Assembly: GCA_035489435.1 (NCBI GenBank)
Contig: DATHKG010000026.1
Direction: 5' to 3' (one strand)
Length of the DNA stretch: 64,000 nucleotides
Origin: DATHKG01 sp035489435
GTDB lineage: Bacteria; Bacteroidota; Bacteroidia; Chitinophagales; Chitinophagaceae
In this document: piece by piece, positions 17,131 through 26,694 of the stretch
Layout: each line of letters starts with the position of its first letter
Numbering within the stretch: the first letter of the stretch is position 1
Made by a program: the position numbers and the translations under genes
The notes under the pieces: generated by a model
What the model was told of the DNA's origin: nothing
Databases searched by the model: none
What the model saw: only the letters and a program-made list of their open reading frames with translations

Positions 17131-20100
17131 TTAAAAAGTTGCGTTGACTCCAAAAGTGAATTGACGGGTAATAGGAACACCATCGTTTTCGGGATCAAGA
17201 CCTGTCCATTCGGTTACGGTAAACAAATTGATTCCACTGGCATATAGTCGTAAATTTTGAATGAAACCCGCTTTGCTCAACAGGGTTCTCGGAAGAGTAT
17301 ATCCGATCTGAACATTCTTTAATCTGAGATACCCTGCATTTTCTACATACCTGGTCGAATTTCTGGATGGATTTGAAGGATTGTTAAATACCGCTCTTGG
17401 CATCGTTGATGAAGGATTGGACGGCGTCCATCTATCAAGTACGGTAGTAAGCTGATTGGCCAGTCCCCCCATTCCTTCAAGTCCGCTGCGGACCCCGTTA
17501 TATTTTTGCACGTTGCCTACGCCCTGAAAGAAAATACTGATATCTATACCCTTGTAATTGGCACCGATATTAAGGCCATAATAAAATCCGGGAATTGTTT
17601 TGCCAACATAAGCGCGGTCACTGGTGTTGATGATACTATCCTGAAACGGACTGTATCTTTCCTTTGAATTTCTTGGATTACCATATACATCCGTAAAATA
17701 CATATCACCGGGTTTATATTGATAACCAGCTGCAGCGTTAGTGAGGCTTTGGCCAATACTTACGTCCGCATATTTAGATCTCCATGCGTCAATTTCCGCC
17801 TGCGATTGAAACACGCCTCCTACCTGGTACATCCACAGATAATTCATAGAATAACCTTCTTCAATTCTTCCGGTTTCACCACCCAGAGGGGTTCCGCCGT
17901 TTAGTTTCTGTACCCTGTTTTTAACTGTTGTGAAGTTTCCGGAGACATTAAAATTTACAGGACCGAGTTTATCATTGTAACCGAGCTGCAATTCAAAACC
18001 TGAGTTTTTAACCTGCGCAATATTAAGATCCGCCTGGCTTTGAATACCGGTATTAGGAGGTAATGAAACACCCTGTATGATATCAAAAGTTGTCTTGTCA
18101 TAATATTCTGCGGTAAATGAGATCTTGTTATTGAACAACATCGCATCAATTCCTGCATTGATAGTCTTCAGCTTTTCCCATTGAAGGTTCAGGTTGGCGA
18201 AATCAGGAAGTCTGATTGCTTGTGTTTGTGTACCATTACCGTTACCATTTCCGGAACCCAATGGGTAATCAGGAGATCCATTAACACCTGAGAGATATTT
18301 ATAATAACCGGCTGATTGAAAATTGCCTAACTGGCCCCAGCCTCCACGGATTTTTACGTCATTAATGAAATCGACTTTCGGGAAAAACTTTTCTGAGCTG
18401 ATACGCCATGCAACGGCAAACGCCGGAAAATAATCCCAGTTGTGCCCGGGAGCCAGTCTTGAAGAGCCATCGTATCGCAGTGTAGCATCCACATAATATT
18501 TATCACTGAACTTATAGCTAACCCTTGCCATATAACCGATCAGGGCATCTTCCTGCAGGATGCTTGAAGATCCCTGTGTAAAAGGTGGTTGGTTTGAAAT
18601 GCCCCTGTATTGAGGGTCAAGGTCATTCACATTACCACTCAAATCCACCCAACTCCATTTTGCAAACTGGTCAGAAGCAGACAAGATCACATCAACGCTA
18701 TGCTCTTCGGCAAATATGCGGTTGTAGTTTACTGTTAGCTCCTTGTATAAATTGTAGTTGGTACCGCGTCTTTCCATAAGTCTGCCTTCAGCCTGACCGT
18801 TGTGACCGGAATAAGGATTACCGGGCGTCTGCGAAAAACGCCACATATCATAGTCTGTCCAACTTTTTCGAAGGTTAGTGAACCAGTCACCCCCCAGGCT
18901 ACCTTTTATTTTTAATCCCGATATTGGTTCAATCTGCACATAGGCATTACCCATGGCCTTCATGATATCGTATTTGTTATCATTGTATCGCTGAAAGGCA
19001 AAGGTATTCTCCCCACTTTGGGGACCCCAAAGCAGTTTGGGATCTCCTGGTGCAAAATTGAAAAGTGGACCCGCATCTATTTTGCTGGCATCGTAGTCAG
19101 GATTTGGTACAAAAGAGCCGGTTGAAACGCCCTGAAAACCAGAAGGATCTGATGGATCGTATATGGGTTGGAATGGCACTTTTGCAGCAAGCGAGGTTAA
19201 ATCTGTACCGGTGTTCACAAGTGCATTCTGCTGAACCAAACGGAGTGTAATACCTGCTGAAAGGAATTTCGAAACTCTTGTATCAATATTGGCCGCGATA
19301 TTGTAACGCAGCATGTCGTTAGCTTTTAACGGACTTTCCTGTTTTGCGTACCCTGTCGAAACATAGTACGTAGTGCCTTCGCTTCCTCCACTAATTCTTA
19401 TATTATGTTCCTGCATGGTAGCATTCTTATTCAACAAATCCTTTTGCCAGTTATAGGTAGGATTGTTTCCTACGTACAGCGGACTTGAAGCATCATATAG
19501 TGGTCCGTTTTGCGCTTCGAACGTTATACTACCGTTGGGATTTGCATTATAGGCTTCCTTTACGAGATCGAAGTATTGTTGTGTATTGAGCGCTGAATAT
19601 GTTTTGGTAATATTCTGTACACCGAAAGAGGAACTGACGTCCACTTTAGGACGACCCAACTTACCTTTTTTAGTGGTTATTAAAATAACACCATTTGAAG
19701 CCCGGACACCATAAATAGCCGCAGAAGAAGCATCTTTTAGAACTGATATAGATTCAATATCCTGTGGGTTGATCTGGGTCATGATATTTATCGGAGACCT
19801 GATGTCGCCGGTAGAAGAACTACTACTGGAACCGGCACCCCCTTCATAAATAGGAATCCCATCCACTACGTATAACGGCTCTGCATAGCCGAAAGTGTTA
19901 ACACCCCGTATTCTTACCGTGGGTCTGGCCTGCGGATCTCCACCACCGGAATTGATGAAAACACCTGCAGCACGTCCTTGCAGGGCGAGTTCAGGACTTA
20001 AGGCGGTACTTTTTTCAATGTCTTTGGCAGTTACCTGTGAAATGGCACCGGTAACATCTTTACGTTGCCGGGAACCATAACCGATAACCACAACTTCTCC

Positions 20101-20430
20101 AAGCTGTGAGTTGTTACTGGTAAGAAAAACAGTAATTAAACCGGTATTGTTTACCCGGACTTCCTGTGGTTGATGGCTGGTGGAACTAATTTGTAAAATC
20201 TCACCTTTTGCTGCAGAAATTTTAAAATTTCCTAAACTGTCCGTGGAAGTTCCACGTGATGAGCCTTTTATTAATATGCTTGCGCCGGCTAGTCCCTGGT
20301 TAGACGTAGCATCAACGACGCGCCCCTCCAACACTTGCTGTGCGAACAAAAAAGCAGTGGGTAGTAATAAAAGGATCAGGCTTAAGAGATACTTCTGGCA
20401 AAAGGAAACAGCAGTTAAGTTTCGCTTCAT
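17131..20430 (-). CDS. SusC/RagA-family TonB-dependent transporter (pair B)
   Basis: 1099 residues. Signal peptide (LLLPTAFLFAQ), then a carboxypeptidase-regulatory-like domain (about 32-110: LEGRVVDATSNQGLAGASIL), the TonB box region LGEVVVIGYGSRQRKDVTGA, a plug domain (RIRGVNTFGYAEPLYVVDGIP ... GVRASNGVILITTKKG) and a 22-strand barrel ending RQFTFGVNATF. It energises uptake of oligosaccharides captured by SusD-B. As first gene of the operon 20430-8747, it drives export-enzyme genes downstream. Operator site 3 lies 138 bp upstream, with a single extra TGTTTACA at 20462-20469. Confidence 0.94.
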   Translation of the reverse strand: MKRNLTAVSFCQKYLLSLILLLLPTAFLFAQQVLEGRVVDATSNQGLAGASILIKGSSRGTSTDSLGNFKISAAKGEILQISSTSHQPQEVRVNNTGLITVFLTSNNSQLGEVVVIGYGSRQRKDVTGAISQVTAKDIEKSTALSPELALQGRAAGVFINSGGGDPQARPTVRIRGVNTFGYAEPLYVVDGIPIYEGGAGSSSSSSTGDIRSPINIMTQINPQDIESISVLKDASSAAIYGVRASNGVILITTKKGKLGRPKVDVSSSFGVQNITKTYSALNTQQYFDLVKEAYNANPNGSITFEAQNGPLYDASSPLYVGNNPTYNWQKDLLNKNATMQEHNIRISGGSEGTTYYVSTGYAKQESPLKANDMLRYNIAANIDTRVSKFLSAGITLRLVQQNALVNTGTDLTSLAAKVPFQPIYDPSDPSGFQGVSTGSFVPNPDYDASKIDAGPLFNFAPGDPKLLWGPQSGENTFAFQRYNDNKYDIMKAMGNAYVQIEPISGLKIKGSLGGDWFTNLRKSWTDYDMWRFSQTPGNPYSGHNGQAEGRLMERRGTNYNLYKELTVNYNRIFAEEHSVDVILSASDQFAKWSWVDLSGNVNDLDPQYRGISNQPPFTQGSSSILQEDALIGYMARVSYKFSDKYYVDATLRYDGSSRLAPGHNWDYFPAFAVAWRISSEKFFPKVDFINDVKIRGGWGQLGNFQSAGYYKYLSGVNGSPDYPLGSGNGNGNGTQTQAIRLPDFANLNLQWEKLKTINAGIDAMLFNNKISFTAEYYDKTTFDIIQGVSLPPNTGIQSQADLNIAQVKNSGFELQLGYNDKLGPVNFNVSGNFTTVKNRVQKLNGGTPLGGETGRIEEGYSMNYLWMYQVGGVFQSQAEIDAWRSKYADVSIGQSLTNAAAGYQYKPGDMYFTDVYGNPRNSKERYSPFQDSIINTSDRAYVGKTIPGFYYGLNIGANYKGIDISIFFQGVGNVQKYNGVRSGLEGMGGLANQLTTVLDRWTPSNPSSTMPRAVFNNPSNPSRNSTRYVENAGYLRLKNVQIGYTLPRTLLSKAGFIQNLRLYASGINLFTVTEWTGLDPENDGVPITRQFTFGVNATF

Positions 20431-20461
20431 GGCAAGTGTTTGTTTGATTACTAGATTAAAA

Positions 20462-20469
20462 TGTTTACA
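20462..20469. promoter_or_regulatory. Single operator half-element TGTTTACA
   Basis: An unpaired copy of the operator core lies between site 3 and the SusC-B start, with no partner 22-24 bp away. It may be a weak auxiliary site or chance. Confidence 0.3.
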
Positions 20470-20567
20470 AAAACAACGTTAATATCGACCTAAAAATAGC
20501 TATTTAGCTGATTAAAGCACACTATTATAAAAAATTGGGCATTAAAATTTATAAAACTATGTGAGAA

Positions 20568-20602
20568 TTAGTTTACATATATTATTTATATATGTAAACT
20601 AA
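20568..20602. promoter_or_regulatory. Paired GntR-type operator, site 3 (35-bp near-perfect palindrome)
   Basis: ttagtttacatatat at 20568-20582 pairs perfectly with atatatgtaaactaa at 20588-20602: 15-bp arms with 5 bp between. The cores AGTTTACA and TGTAAACT are 23 bp apart. It lies in the 216-bp gap behind SusD-A and ahead of SusC-B, so it is the best candidate for controlling the 20430-8747 operon. As an RNA it could also form a hairpin at the end of the SusCD-A transcript. Confidence 0.7.
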
Positions 20603-20646
20603 TTTACAACCAACCCCTGTAACCCAGGGATCTGGATTTTTACGGT

Positions 20647-22464
20647 TTAGTATCCGGGATTTTGCTTTAATATAGAGCTTCCGTCCTGCTGACTCAGATC
20701 CATTTGGGTTAATGGGATGGGAAACAATTCATTTCTGCCTTTTGTAAAAGTTGCTCCTTTCAGGATCTGGTAGTCGTAACCAGGTATGGATGTTTCGTGC
20801 TTAATATAATCATTAAGAACCTGTGCCATATATCCGGTATTGTTATCATATCGTTGTAAATCGAAAAAGCGATGGCCCTCCATAGCAAATTCCAGCTTTC
20901 TTTCAAACCGGATAGCTTTACGCGCAAAATCTTTACCCTGTGTTTCAAACATCAATGCAGGATAAGGGTCTATTTTATAGTTCGCTGCGGGAATGTTGGT
21001 AAATCCTTTTGCAGGATCATTATCTACATAAGTATGAACCCAGCCGGCGGGATCAGCCGCACGGTTTCTTACCCGGTTAACGTAAGCCTGGGCCTCACTT
21101 AAACTTCCGGCTTCTGCTTCCGCTTCAGCGGCCCACAGTAATACGTCGGCAAAACGTATCATAACATAGTTGATGGATGTTGCCTGGTTAACTGCCCAGC
21201 CTTGTGCTATATCACCGGTAGTTGCTGCTGTTGCTTTATAAATTACATTCTTCTTCGGGATATATGGTCCACCCTGGATCTGCGCCCTTACCCATGCCTG
21301 ACCAGGCATAAGGCCCCAATCAAGATAAGGAATACCACGTCTTCCAGCGGTATGGTCCAACCTTGGATCCAATGTTCCGGCATAAGGTGTAAACGGAGTT
21401 GTTGAGCTGATGTCCTGATCATTTTTTATGTCTGAATTATTCCAGGTATCTAATAACGGCAATCCTGTTACCGGATCAGTTTTATAAGAATTAACGAGAC
21501 TGAAGGATGGTTGATAGAAGCCGCAACACGTGGTTGGACCTCCATAAGGAAAGTTAAGGAGGTCACCGATATTACCATTGTTTGCTCCTGCTGCACCGTC
21601 CTTAACCGACATTTGAACGGCAAAAACTGATTCCGCATTGTTCTTTTTTGTTGCGTTGAAATTATCCTGGAAGGGCACCAGTGTATACTTCTGGCCGGAG
21701 GCAGTTACGCCATTCAATATAATATCTGTCAGCAATGGCTTTGCTTCTGTATACTTATGCTGGAAGATATATACTTTGGCAAGAAAAGATTTTGCGGCCC
21801 AGGAATTAGCTCTTCCTTTCTGAGGTTGTGTGGGCTCGAGATTATCCGCTGCAAATTGAAAGTCGGCTTCAATTTTAGGCCATACCGGCACCTCATTAGA
21901 AACATTGAAATTGCCGTTTTCGTAATTTACTGTTTCGTCTACATAGGGAATATTTCTCCAGAGTTTTGCTGCTTCAAGATGAAACACCGCTCTTAAAAAA
22001 ACTGCCTGACCCTTAATGCTTTTCATCTCCTGCTCCGAGATTGATCCGTCAGTTACTTTAGCCAGTACTCTTATCACATCATTTGCGCGCTGAATACCTG
22101 TGTAAACAGCAACCCATTTACCATTCAAATAAGACGTTGTTGAGTTGACTGCATATTTCTCGATATCCGCTATAGCAGATTGATCATTATCAGTTGAGCC
22201 TTTATGTGCATCATCTGAAGCTACTCCTCCAAAAACCCAGTTACTGATAGATTGTGAATAAGGTGCACCTCCGGTTGCGGGCCCGCCGATACCATCCAGC
22301 ATAGAATAGGCGCCGATTAATAAACCATTCACTCCGGCTTTATTCGCTAAAGTATTTTCGCTTGTGGAACCCCGTGGTTGTTCATCAAGAAATTTTTTGC
22401 TGCAGGCAAACAAGCCAATAGATGCGAGACTGCTTATGAATATAATTCTGGAATATAGTTTCAT
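20647..22464 (-). CDS. SusD/RagB-family surface glycan-binding lipoprotein (pair A)
   Basis: 605 residues. Lipoprotein signal MKLYSRIIFISSLASIGLFAC, with lipidation at Cys21. SusD landmarks: GQAVFLRAVFHLEAAKLWRNIPYVDE, VMIRFADVLLWAAEAEAE, AYVNRVRNRAA and RKLEFAMEGHRFFDLQRYD, ending FPIPLTQMDLSQQDGSS...NPGY. It contains a Cys-Cys (TTCCGFYQ) and a long insert (about 300-400) not seen in the pair-B SusD. It is co-transcribed with SusC-A (27 bp gap) and acts as its surface lid. Confidence 0.92.
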   Translation of the reverse strand: MKLYSRIIFISSLASIGLFACSKKFLDEQPRGSTSENTLANKAGVNGLLIGAYSMLDGIGGPATGGAPYSQSISNWVFGGVASDDAHKGSTDNDQSAIADIEKYAVNSTTSYLNGKWVAVYTGIQRANDVIRVLAKVTDGSISEQEMKSIKGQAVFLRAVFHLEAAKLWRNIPYVDETVNYENGNFNVSNEVPVWPKIEADFQFAADNLEPTQPQKGRANSWAAKSFLAKVYIFQHKYTEAKPLLTDIILNGVTASGQKYTLVPFQDNFNATKKNNAESVFAVQMSVKDGAAGANNGNIGDLLNFPYGGPTTCCGFYQPSFSLVNSYKTDPVTGLPLLDTWNNSDIKNDQDISSTTPFTPYAGTLDPRLDHTAGRRGIPYLDWGLMPGQAWVRAQIQGGPYIPKKNVIYKATAATTGDIAQGWAVNQATSINYVMIRFADVLLWAAEAEAEAGSLSEAQAYVNRVRNRAADPAGWVHTYVDNDPAKGFTNIPAANYKIDPYPALMFETQGKDFARKAIRFERKLEFAMEGHRFFDLQRYDNNTGYMAQVLNDYIKHETSIPGYDYQILKGATFTKGRNELFPIPLTQMDLSQQDGSSILKQNPGY

Positions 22465-22491
22465 GATATTCTTATTATTAAGTGATAACTT

Positions 22492-25400
22492 TTAGAAAGA
22501 CAGGTTCAATCCAACAATGAAGTTTTTGAAATTATTAGGGTAGTTGGAATTATCTATTCCAAACGCAGCACTTTGCTGGTTACTGCTTAAACTTCCAAAA
22601 GCAGAAGTAAGCTCCGGATCCAGCCCTGAATACTTTGTTATGGAAAATAAGTTAGCAACCTGGAAATACACCCGGAACTTGTTGAGGCCTGCATTTTTCA
22701 ATGCAGCAGGCCTGATGGTGTATCCTAACATAATTGAGCGACATTTAAGAAAAGAACCGTCTTCCACATAAAAAGAATTTGAACTACCCTTGCTGAAATT
22801 TGAAGAGTTTTCAGGAATCGGTGCTTTGGCATTTTGATTGTCGGGCCTCCAGGAATCGAAGATGAGATCATTGCTAAGGGCACCCATAAAATCGTCCCAT
22901 TTAGTTAATTGATATCTTAAAGAATTGAAGACATCGTTACCCTGGGAACCGTAAATCATCATAGAGAAATCGAAATTTTTATAAGCCGCACTCAAATTTA
23001 GTCCATAGGTAAAATCGGGATTTGGATTACCAATAAATGTGCGATCATCCGGTGAAATTTTCTTATCTCCGTTCACGTCCCTGTACTTGAAGCGGCCCGG
23101 CGCTGCGTCCTGTTGTGTGGGCGATTGTGATACATCATCGGCATCTCTGAAAAAGCCGACCACATCATATCCGAAGAATGCACTTACAGCCTGTCCTTCC
23201 TGATTTCTTGCTATACCCACATCAAAATATCCGGGACCAGGAATGTCTGTAATCATGTTTTGATAAGTGGTGATGTTGGCACCAATGTTATATTGGAAAT
23301 CGTTGCCAACTTTTCCATGATAAACGGCCGAAACATCCCATCCTTTGTTTTCGATATCACCGATATTGATAACAGGTGCAGACGCCCCTCCTGTTGTTGC
23401 CGGCAAAGGTTGAGGGAACAGCAGTCCATTGATTTCCTTTTTATATCGTTCTACCGAGATTTCAATCTTATTATTGAAAAGTGATGCATCAAAACCAAAA
23501 TTGGTTATGATATCTTCTTCCCAGCCGGTATTCTGATTGCCGATATTAGTTTGATAAAATCCCTGCTGTATTGAGCCGGAACCATTGATGTCATAATATG
23601 AGTTGCCGAAATTTGAGTTGAAAAGAGAAAATGCATTTGTCGGAGACACATTGTTTTGTGATCCAAGCTTTCCCCAGCTTCCTTTTAATTTCAGGTCATT
23701 GATCCAGGTAATGTCCTTCATGAAATTTTCCTGTGAGAGGCGCCATCCGGCAGAAAACGAAGGAAACACGCCATATCTTTTGGCACTTCCGAACCTGGAA
23801 GAACCGTCTCTCCGCACTGTTGCTCCTAATAAATATTTGCCGGAAAATGAATAGTCCAACCGGGTAAATAACGAATAAAGACTGTTCGCATAGGCATTAC
23901 TGTAATTCGTAACATTGGTAGTACCATTATTTAATACAAGATAATTGGGATCAGTTGAGAAAAGACCGGAAGAGGAACCACCGACTGACCGCCCGGAATT
24001 CTTAATAGCTTCGGAACCCACCAGTAATTTTATATTATGCTCTCCGAATACCTGACTATATACAAGTGTGTTTGTCCAGGTCCAGCTGCTGTTGAATAAG
24101 GCATTTTCATTATAACGGTTAATTCCGTTGTGTTGTTCTTTCTCCTGGTACTGATTTGGAAAGAAGTTATAAGAGTATTGGTTATCTATGGTTCCGCCAA
24201 AGCTTGTTCGTGCAGTTAAGTGTTTAAGTATTTCAAGCTCAGCAAATACATTACCGCTAACGTTCCAGGAGTTTGCCCGGTTATTGGATGAGTTCTCCAA
24301 CATCGCTACGGGGTTCCAGCGATTACCTAATTCTGGTCCTGCCCAGGTGCCGCCATACTTGCCATTAATATCATGAACAGGTATAAAAGAAGGCATGGTG
24401 TAAGCAAAGAATATAGCATTATCCTGGTTTTGATTGTTGAAAGAAGGATTTTGCTTATAAAAAGCATACAGATTTTCACCGATCTTAAGCTTGTTTTTTA
24501 TTTTCACTTCAGAATTACTTCGGATCGAATATCTCTTAAGATAGGTTTCCTGTAAAGTACCCTGCTGGTCTAAATATCCAAATGAAAAAAGGTAGTTGGA
24601 TTTATCTGTACCACCACTAACAGAAAGCGTATGATTCTGCATGGGAGCCGGTTTAAAAACTTCATGAAACCAATCAGTTCCCTGCTTGTTGAAGCGCTGG
24701 ATTAAATAATCGTTTGCAGGATTCGCTGCATCGAATACATACCTGGATGGATCAACTGCAGGATCACCTTCATTACCAACACCTATTACACCAGGGCCGG
24801 CATAAGTATAATCAGGCATACCGTTAGCAAAAAGTATACTATTGGGCTTCATTTTTTTTACGAACCCCGCTACTGCTTCGGGACTTGCGATGTTAAGCAC
24901 ATTGCCAGCCGGAGGTACCTGGTAACCGAAATAAGAATCCAGTGATACAGTAGGTGTACCTGCCTTACCTTTTTTAGTGGTAATGATGATAACTCCATTG
25001 GATCCACGAACGCCATATATAGATGCCGCACCAGCATCCTTCAATACCTGCAGTGATTCAATATCATTAACATTAATGTCGCGAAGGCTTCCCTGTACTC
25101 CGTCTATGATCACGAGCGGTTGATTATCTCCAAACGAAGATACTCCTCTGATGAAAACATTGCTGGCTCCTCCGGGTGCACCGGAACTTATGATAGTTAC
25201 GCCGGAAGCCTGACCCTGAAGCGCCTGTTCCCCGGTTCCTGCCGGAATCGATTTAAGCGATTTTACATCGACCACTGAAACAGATCCGGTGATGTCCTTA
25301 CGTGCCTGCCTTGTATAACCCGTCACCACTACTTCATCAAGTTTCTGAGACAACGGTTCCAGAAACACCTGAAGGTTGGTTCGGTTGTTTATATCAATCT

Positions 25401-25689
25401 CCTGTGTTCCATAACCAATATTTGAAAAGACAAGCGTTGATGAAGGCGAAGCATTAATGCTGAATAAACCACTGCCATCTGTTTGAACAGATGTAGTGAC
25501 TCCCTTTACTTTAACACTCACCCCTGCCAAGGCAGTATCACCACTGCTAACCCGGCCTGTGACTACCTGCTGTGCGGTAAGCGGTGAAACTGACAACAAA
25601 AATGACAAGATAAAAAAGAGACTTAACCTGATGTAACCGCAGTTAATTGTAGAGTTTAAAAATTTCATGGTGGAATGCAATCGGGACAT
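22492..25689 (-). CDS. SusC/RagA-family TonB-dependent transporter (pair A)
   Basis: 1065 residues (a start at Met8, 25668, is also possible). Signal peptide ending SPLTAQQ, a carboxypeptidase-regulatory-like domain (TGRVSSGDTALAGVSVKVKG), TonB box region LDEVVVTGYTRQARKDITGS, a plug (FIRGVSSFGDNQPLVIIDGVQ, YGVRGSNGVIIITTKKGKAG) and an outer-membrane barrel ending NFIVGLNLSF. It imports glycan fragments with SusD-A. Operator site 4 lies 44 bp upstream of the start, overlapping the expected promoter. The divergent neighbour is the GntR regulator, 337 bp away. Confidence 0.94.
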   Translation of the reverse strand: MSRLHSTMKFLNSTINCGYIRLSLFFILSFLLSVSPLTAQQVVTGRVSSGDTALAGVSVKVKGVTTSVQTDGSGLFSINASPSSTLVFSNIGYGTQEIDINNRTNLQVFLEPLSQKLDEVVVTGYTRQARKDITGSVSVVDVKSLKSIPAGTGEQALQGQASGVTIISSGAPGGASNVFIRGVSSFGDNQPLVIIDGVQGSLRDINVNDIESLQVLKDAGAASIYGVRGSNGVIIITTKKGKAGTPTVSLDSYFGYQVPPAGNVLNIASPEAVAGFVKKMKPNSILFANGMPDYTYAGPGVIGVGNEGDPAVDPSRYVFDAANPANDYLIQRFNKQGTDWFHEVFKPAPMQNHTLSVSGGTDKSNYLFSFGYLDQQGTLQETYLKRYSIRSNSEVKIKNKLKIGENLYAFYKQNPSFNNQNQDNAIFFAYTMPSFIPVHDINGKYGGTWAGPELGNRWNPVAMLENSSNNRANSWNVSGNVFAELEILKHLTARTSFGGTIDNQYSYNFFPNQYQEKEQHNGINRYNENALFNSSWTWTNTLVYSQVFGEHNIKLLVGSEAIKNSGRSVGGSSSGLFSTDPNYLVLNNGTTNVTNYSNAYANSLYSLFTRLDYSFSGKYLLGATVRRDGSSRFGSAKRYGVFPSFSAGWRLSQENFMKDITWINDLKLKGSWGKLGSQNNVSPTNAFSLFNSNFGNSYYDINGSGSIQQGFYQTNIGNQNTGWEEDIITNFGFDASLFNNKIEISVERYKKEINGLLFPQPLPATTGGASAPVINIGDIENKGWDVSAVYHGKVGNDFQYNIGANITTYQNMITDIPGPGYFDVGIARNQEGQAVSAFFGYDVVGFFRDADDVSQSPTQQDAAPGRFKYRDVNGDKKISPDDRTFIGNPNPDFTYGLNLSAAYKNFDFSMMIYGSQGNDVFNSLRYQLTKWDDFMGALSNDLIFDSWRPDNQNAKAPIPENSSNFSKGSSNSFYVEDGSFLKCRSIMLGYTIRPAALKNAGLNKFRVYFQVANLFSITKYSGLDPELTSAFGSLSSNQQSAAFGIDNSNYPNNFKNFIVGLNLSF

Positions 25690-25732
25690 AGTAGTATAAG
25701 TTTGGCAATTAAATGTTACGGCTCCTTAAAAC

Positions 25733-25763
25733 TGTAAACATATTTATGTAATAATTGTAAACA
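25733..25763. promoter_or_regulatory. Paired GntR-type operator, site 4 (direct orientation)
   Basis: Two TGTAAACA elements at 25733-25740 and 25756-25763, 23 bp centre to centre as at the other sites, but here in the same orientation. Since TGTAAACA and TGTTTACA are reverse complements and each is itself near-symmetric, the flipped left half need not prevent binding. It lies upstream of SusC-A. The rest of the gap to the GntR gene holds only site 5. Confidence 0.6.
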
Positions 25764-25989
25764 TAATTAATTTTCCTTTCTCACTTTCCTTTTTTAGAAA
25801 TTTATTTTCCCTTACTTTATCTAGTGTGAAATGGTGCCGAAAAAGAATGATGCAAATCCGGTTCAGCAGTCGTTAAAATTGCGTCTTTGGCGGGATGGGT
25901 CTATGTTCCATGAATATTCTTTCAAAATTGTCAGAAGGTTTCTCTGTAATCATTTGCTTTTTTTTATCTTTACCAGGTCACAAGAAATA

Positions 25990-26019
25990 TGTTTACAAAT
26001 AAAAAATCGTTTGTAAGAG
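25990..26019. promoter_or_regulatory. Paired GntR-type operator, site 5 (autoregulatory)
   Basis: TGTTTACA at 25990-25997 and a degenerate TGTAAGAG at 26012-26019, 22 bp centre to centre, ending 7 bp before the GntR start codon. The placement over the translation start region fits negative autoregulation with weaker binding. Confidence 0.55.
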
Positions 26020-26026
26020 ACTCATT

Positions 26027-26665
26027 ATGAAAATAGACTCATTAGCCAGTAAAGCTTTCTCAGAGATAAGAAGGAAAATTCTTAGTAATCAATTGCCCCC
26101 AAATACCCGGTTAAAAGAGGATGAATGGGCAAAAAAAATTGGTGTGAGCCGAATGGCAGTGCGGGAAGCTTTAACGCGATTGCTGGGCGAAGATTTAGTA
26201 ATCCTTGGTGAAAAAGGTGGTTACTATATCAAACCACTTCTTCCTGCAGATATACATGAGATCCGGGAACTAAGAGAAGTACTCGAACTTGGAGCCATCC
26301 GCCTCGCCTTCAAAAAGATGAACAAGGAGAAGGTTTCCAATCTCGAAAAGATCTGTGATGATTTCACACTGATGGTTAAAAAAGGATATTTTAACGGCGC
26401 CCTGGAAGCTGACATCAAATTTCATGAAACTTTGGTGGACTACTCTGAAAACAGCAAACTGCAACAGGTTTACAGGGTTTCGCATATTCCTTTGTTTCAC
26501 CAGAAACTCGGAAAGTCACAAAATGGAATGGACGATTACGATCAGACAGATTCTGAACATCGCCTGATAGTTAAAGCTCTTAAAGACAAAAAATTATTGG
26601 TAGCTGAAGAAACACTTATCCACCATTTTGCCCGGGGAGAGGCAGTTGTGCTGGAAATGGATTAG
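26027..26665 (+). CDS. GntR-family (FadR/FCD subfamily) transcriptional regulator
   Basis: 212 residues. The N-terminal winged helix (1-75) reads SEIRRKILSNQLPPNTRLKE, then GVSRMAVREALTRLLGEDLV as the recognition helix, the GntR signature. The C-terminal FCD helical bundle keeps its metal/ligand residues: the Asp and His of ADIKFHETLV, the His in DSEHRLIVKAL and the His pair in LIHHFARG. FCD regulators typically sense sugar acids or other carboxylates, which would suit control by an aldonate or ketoacid intermediate (family knowledge plus inference). It is the only regulator inside the locus and has operator site 5 at its start, so I assign it to the six paired sites. Confidence 0.9.
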   Translation: MKIDSLASKAFSEIRRKILSNQLPPNTRLKEDEWAKKIGVSRMAVREALTRLLGEDLVILGEKGGYYIKPLLPADIHEIRELREVLELGAIRLAFKKMNKEKVSNLEKICDDFTLMVKKGYFNGALEADIKFHETLVDYSENSKLQQVYRVSHIPLFHQKLGKSQNGMDDYDQTDSEHRLIVKALKDKKLLVAEETLIHHFARGEAVVLEMD

Positions 26666-26694
26666 GAGCGGAATCGGGCCCGTAATCGCTAACG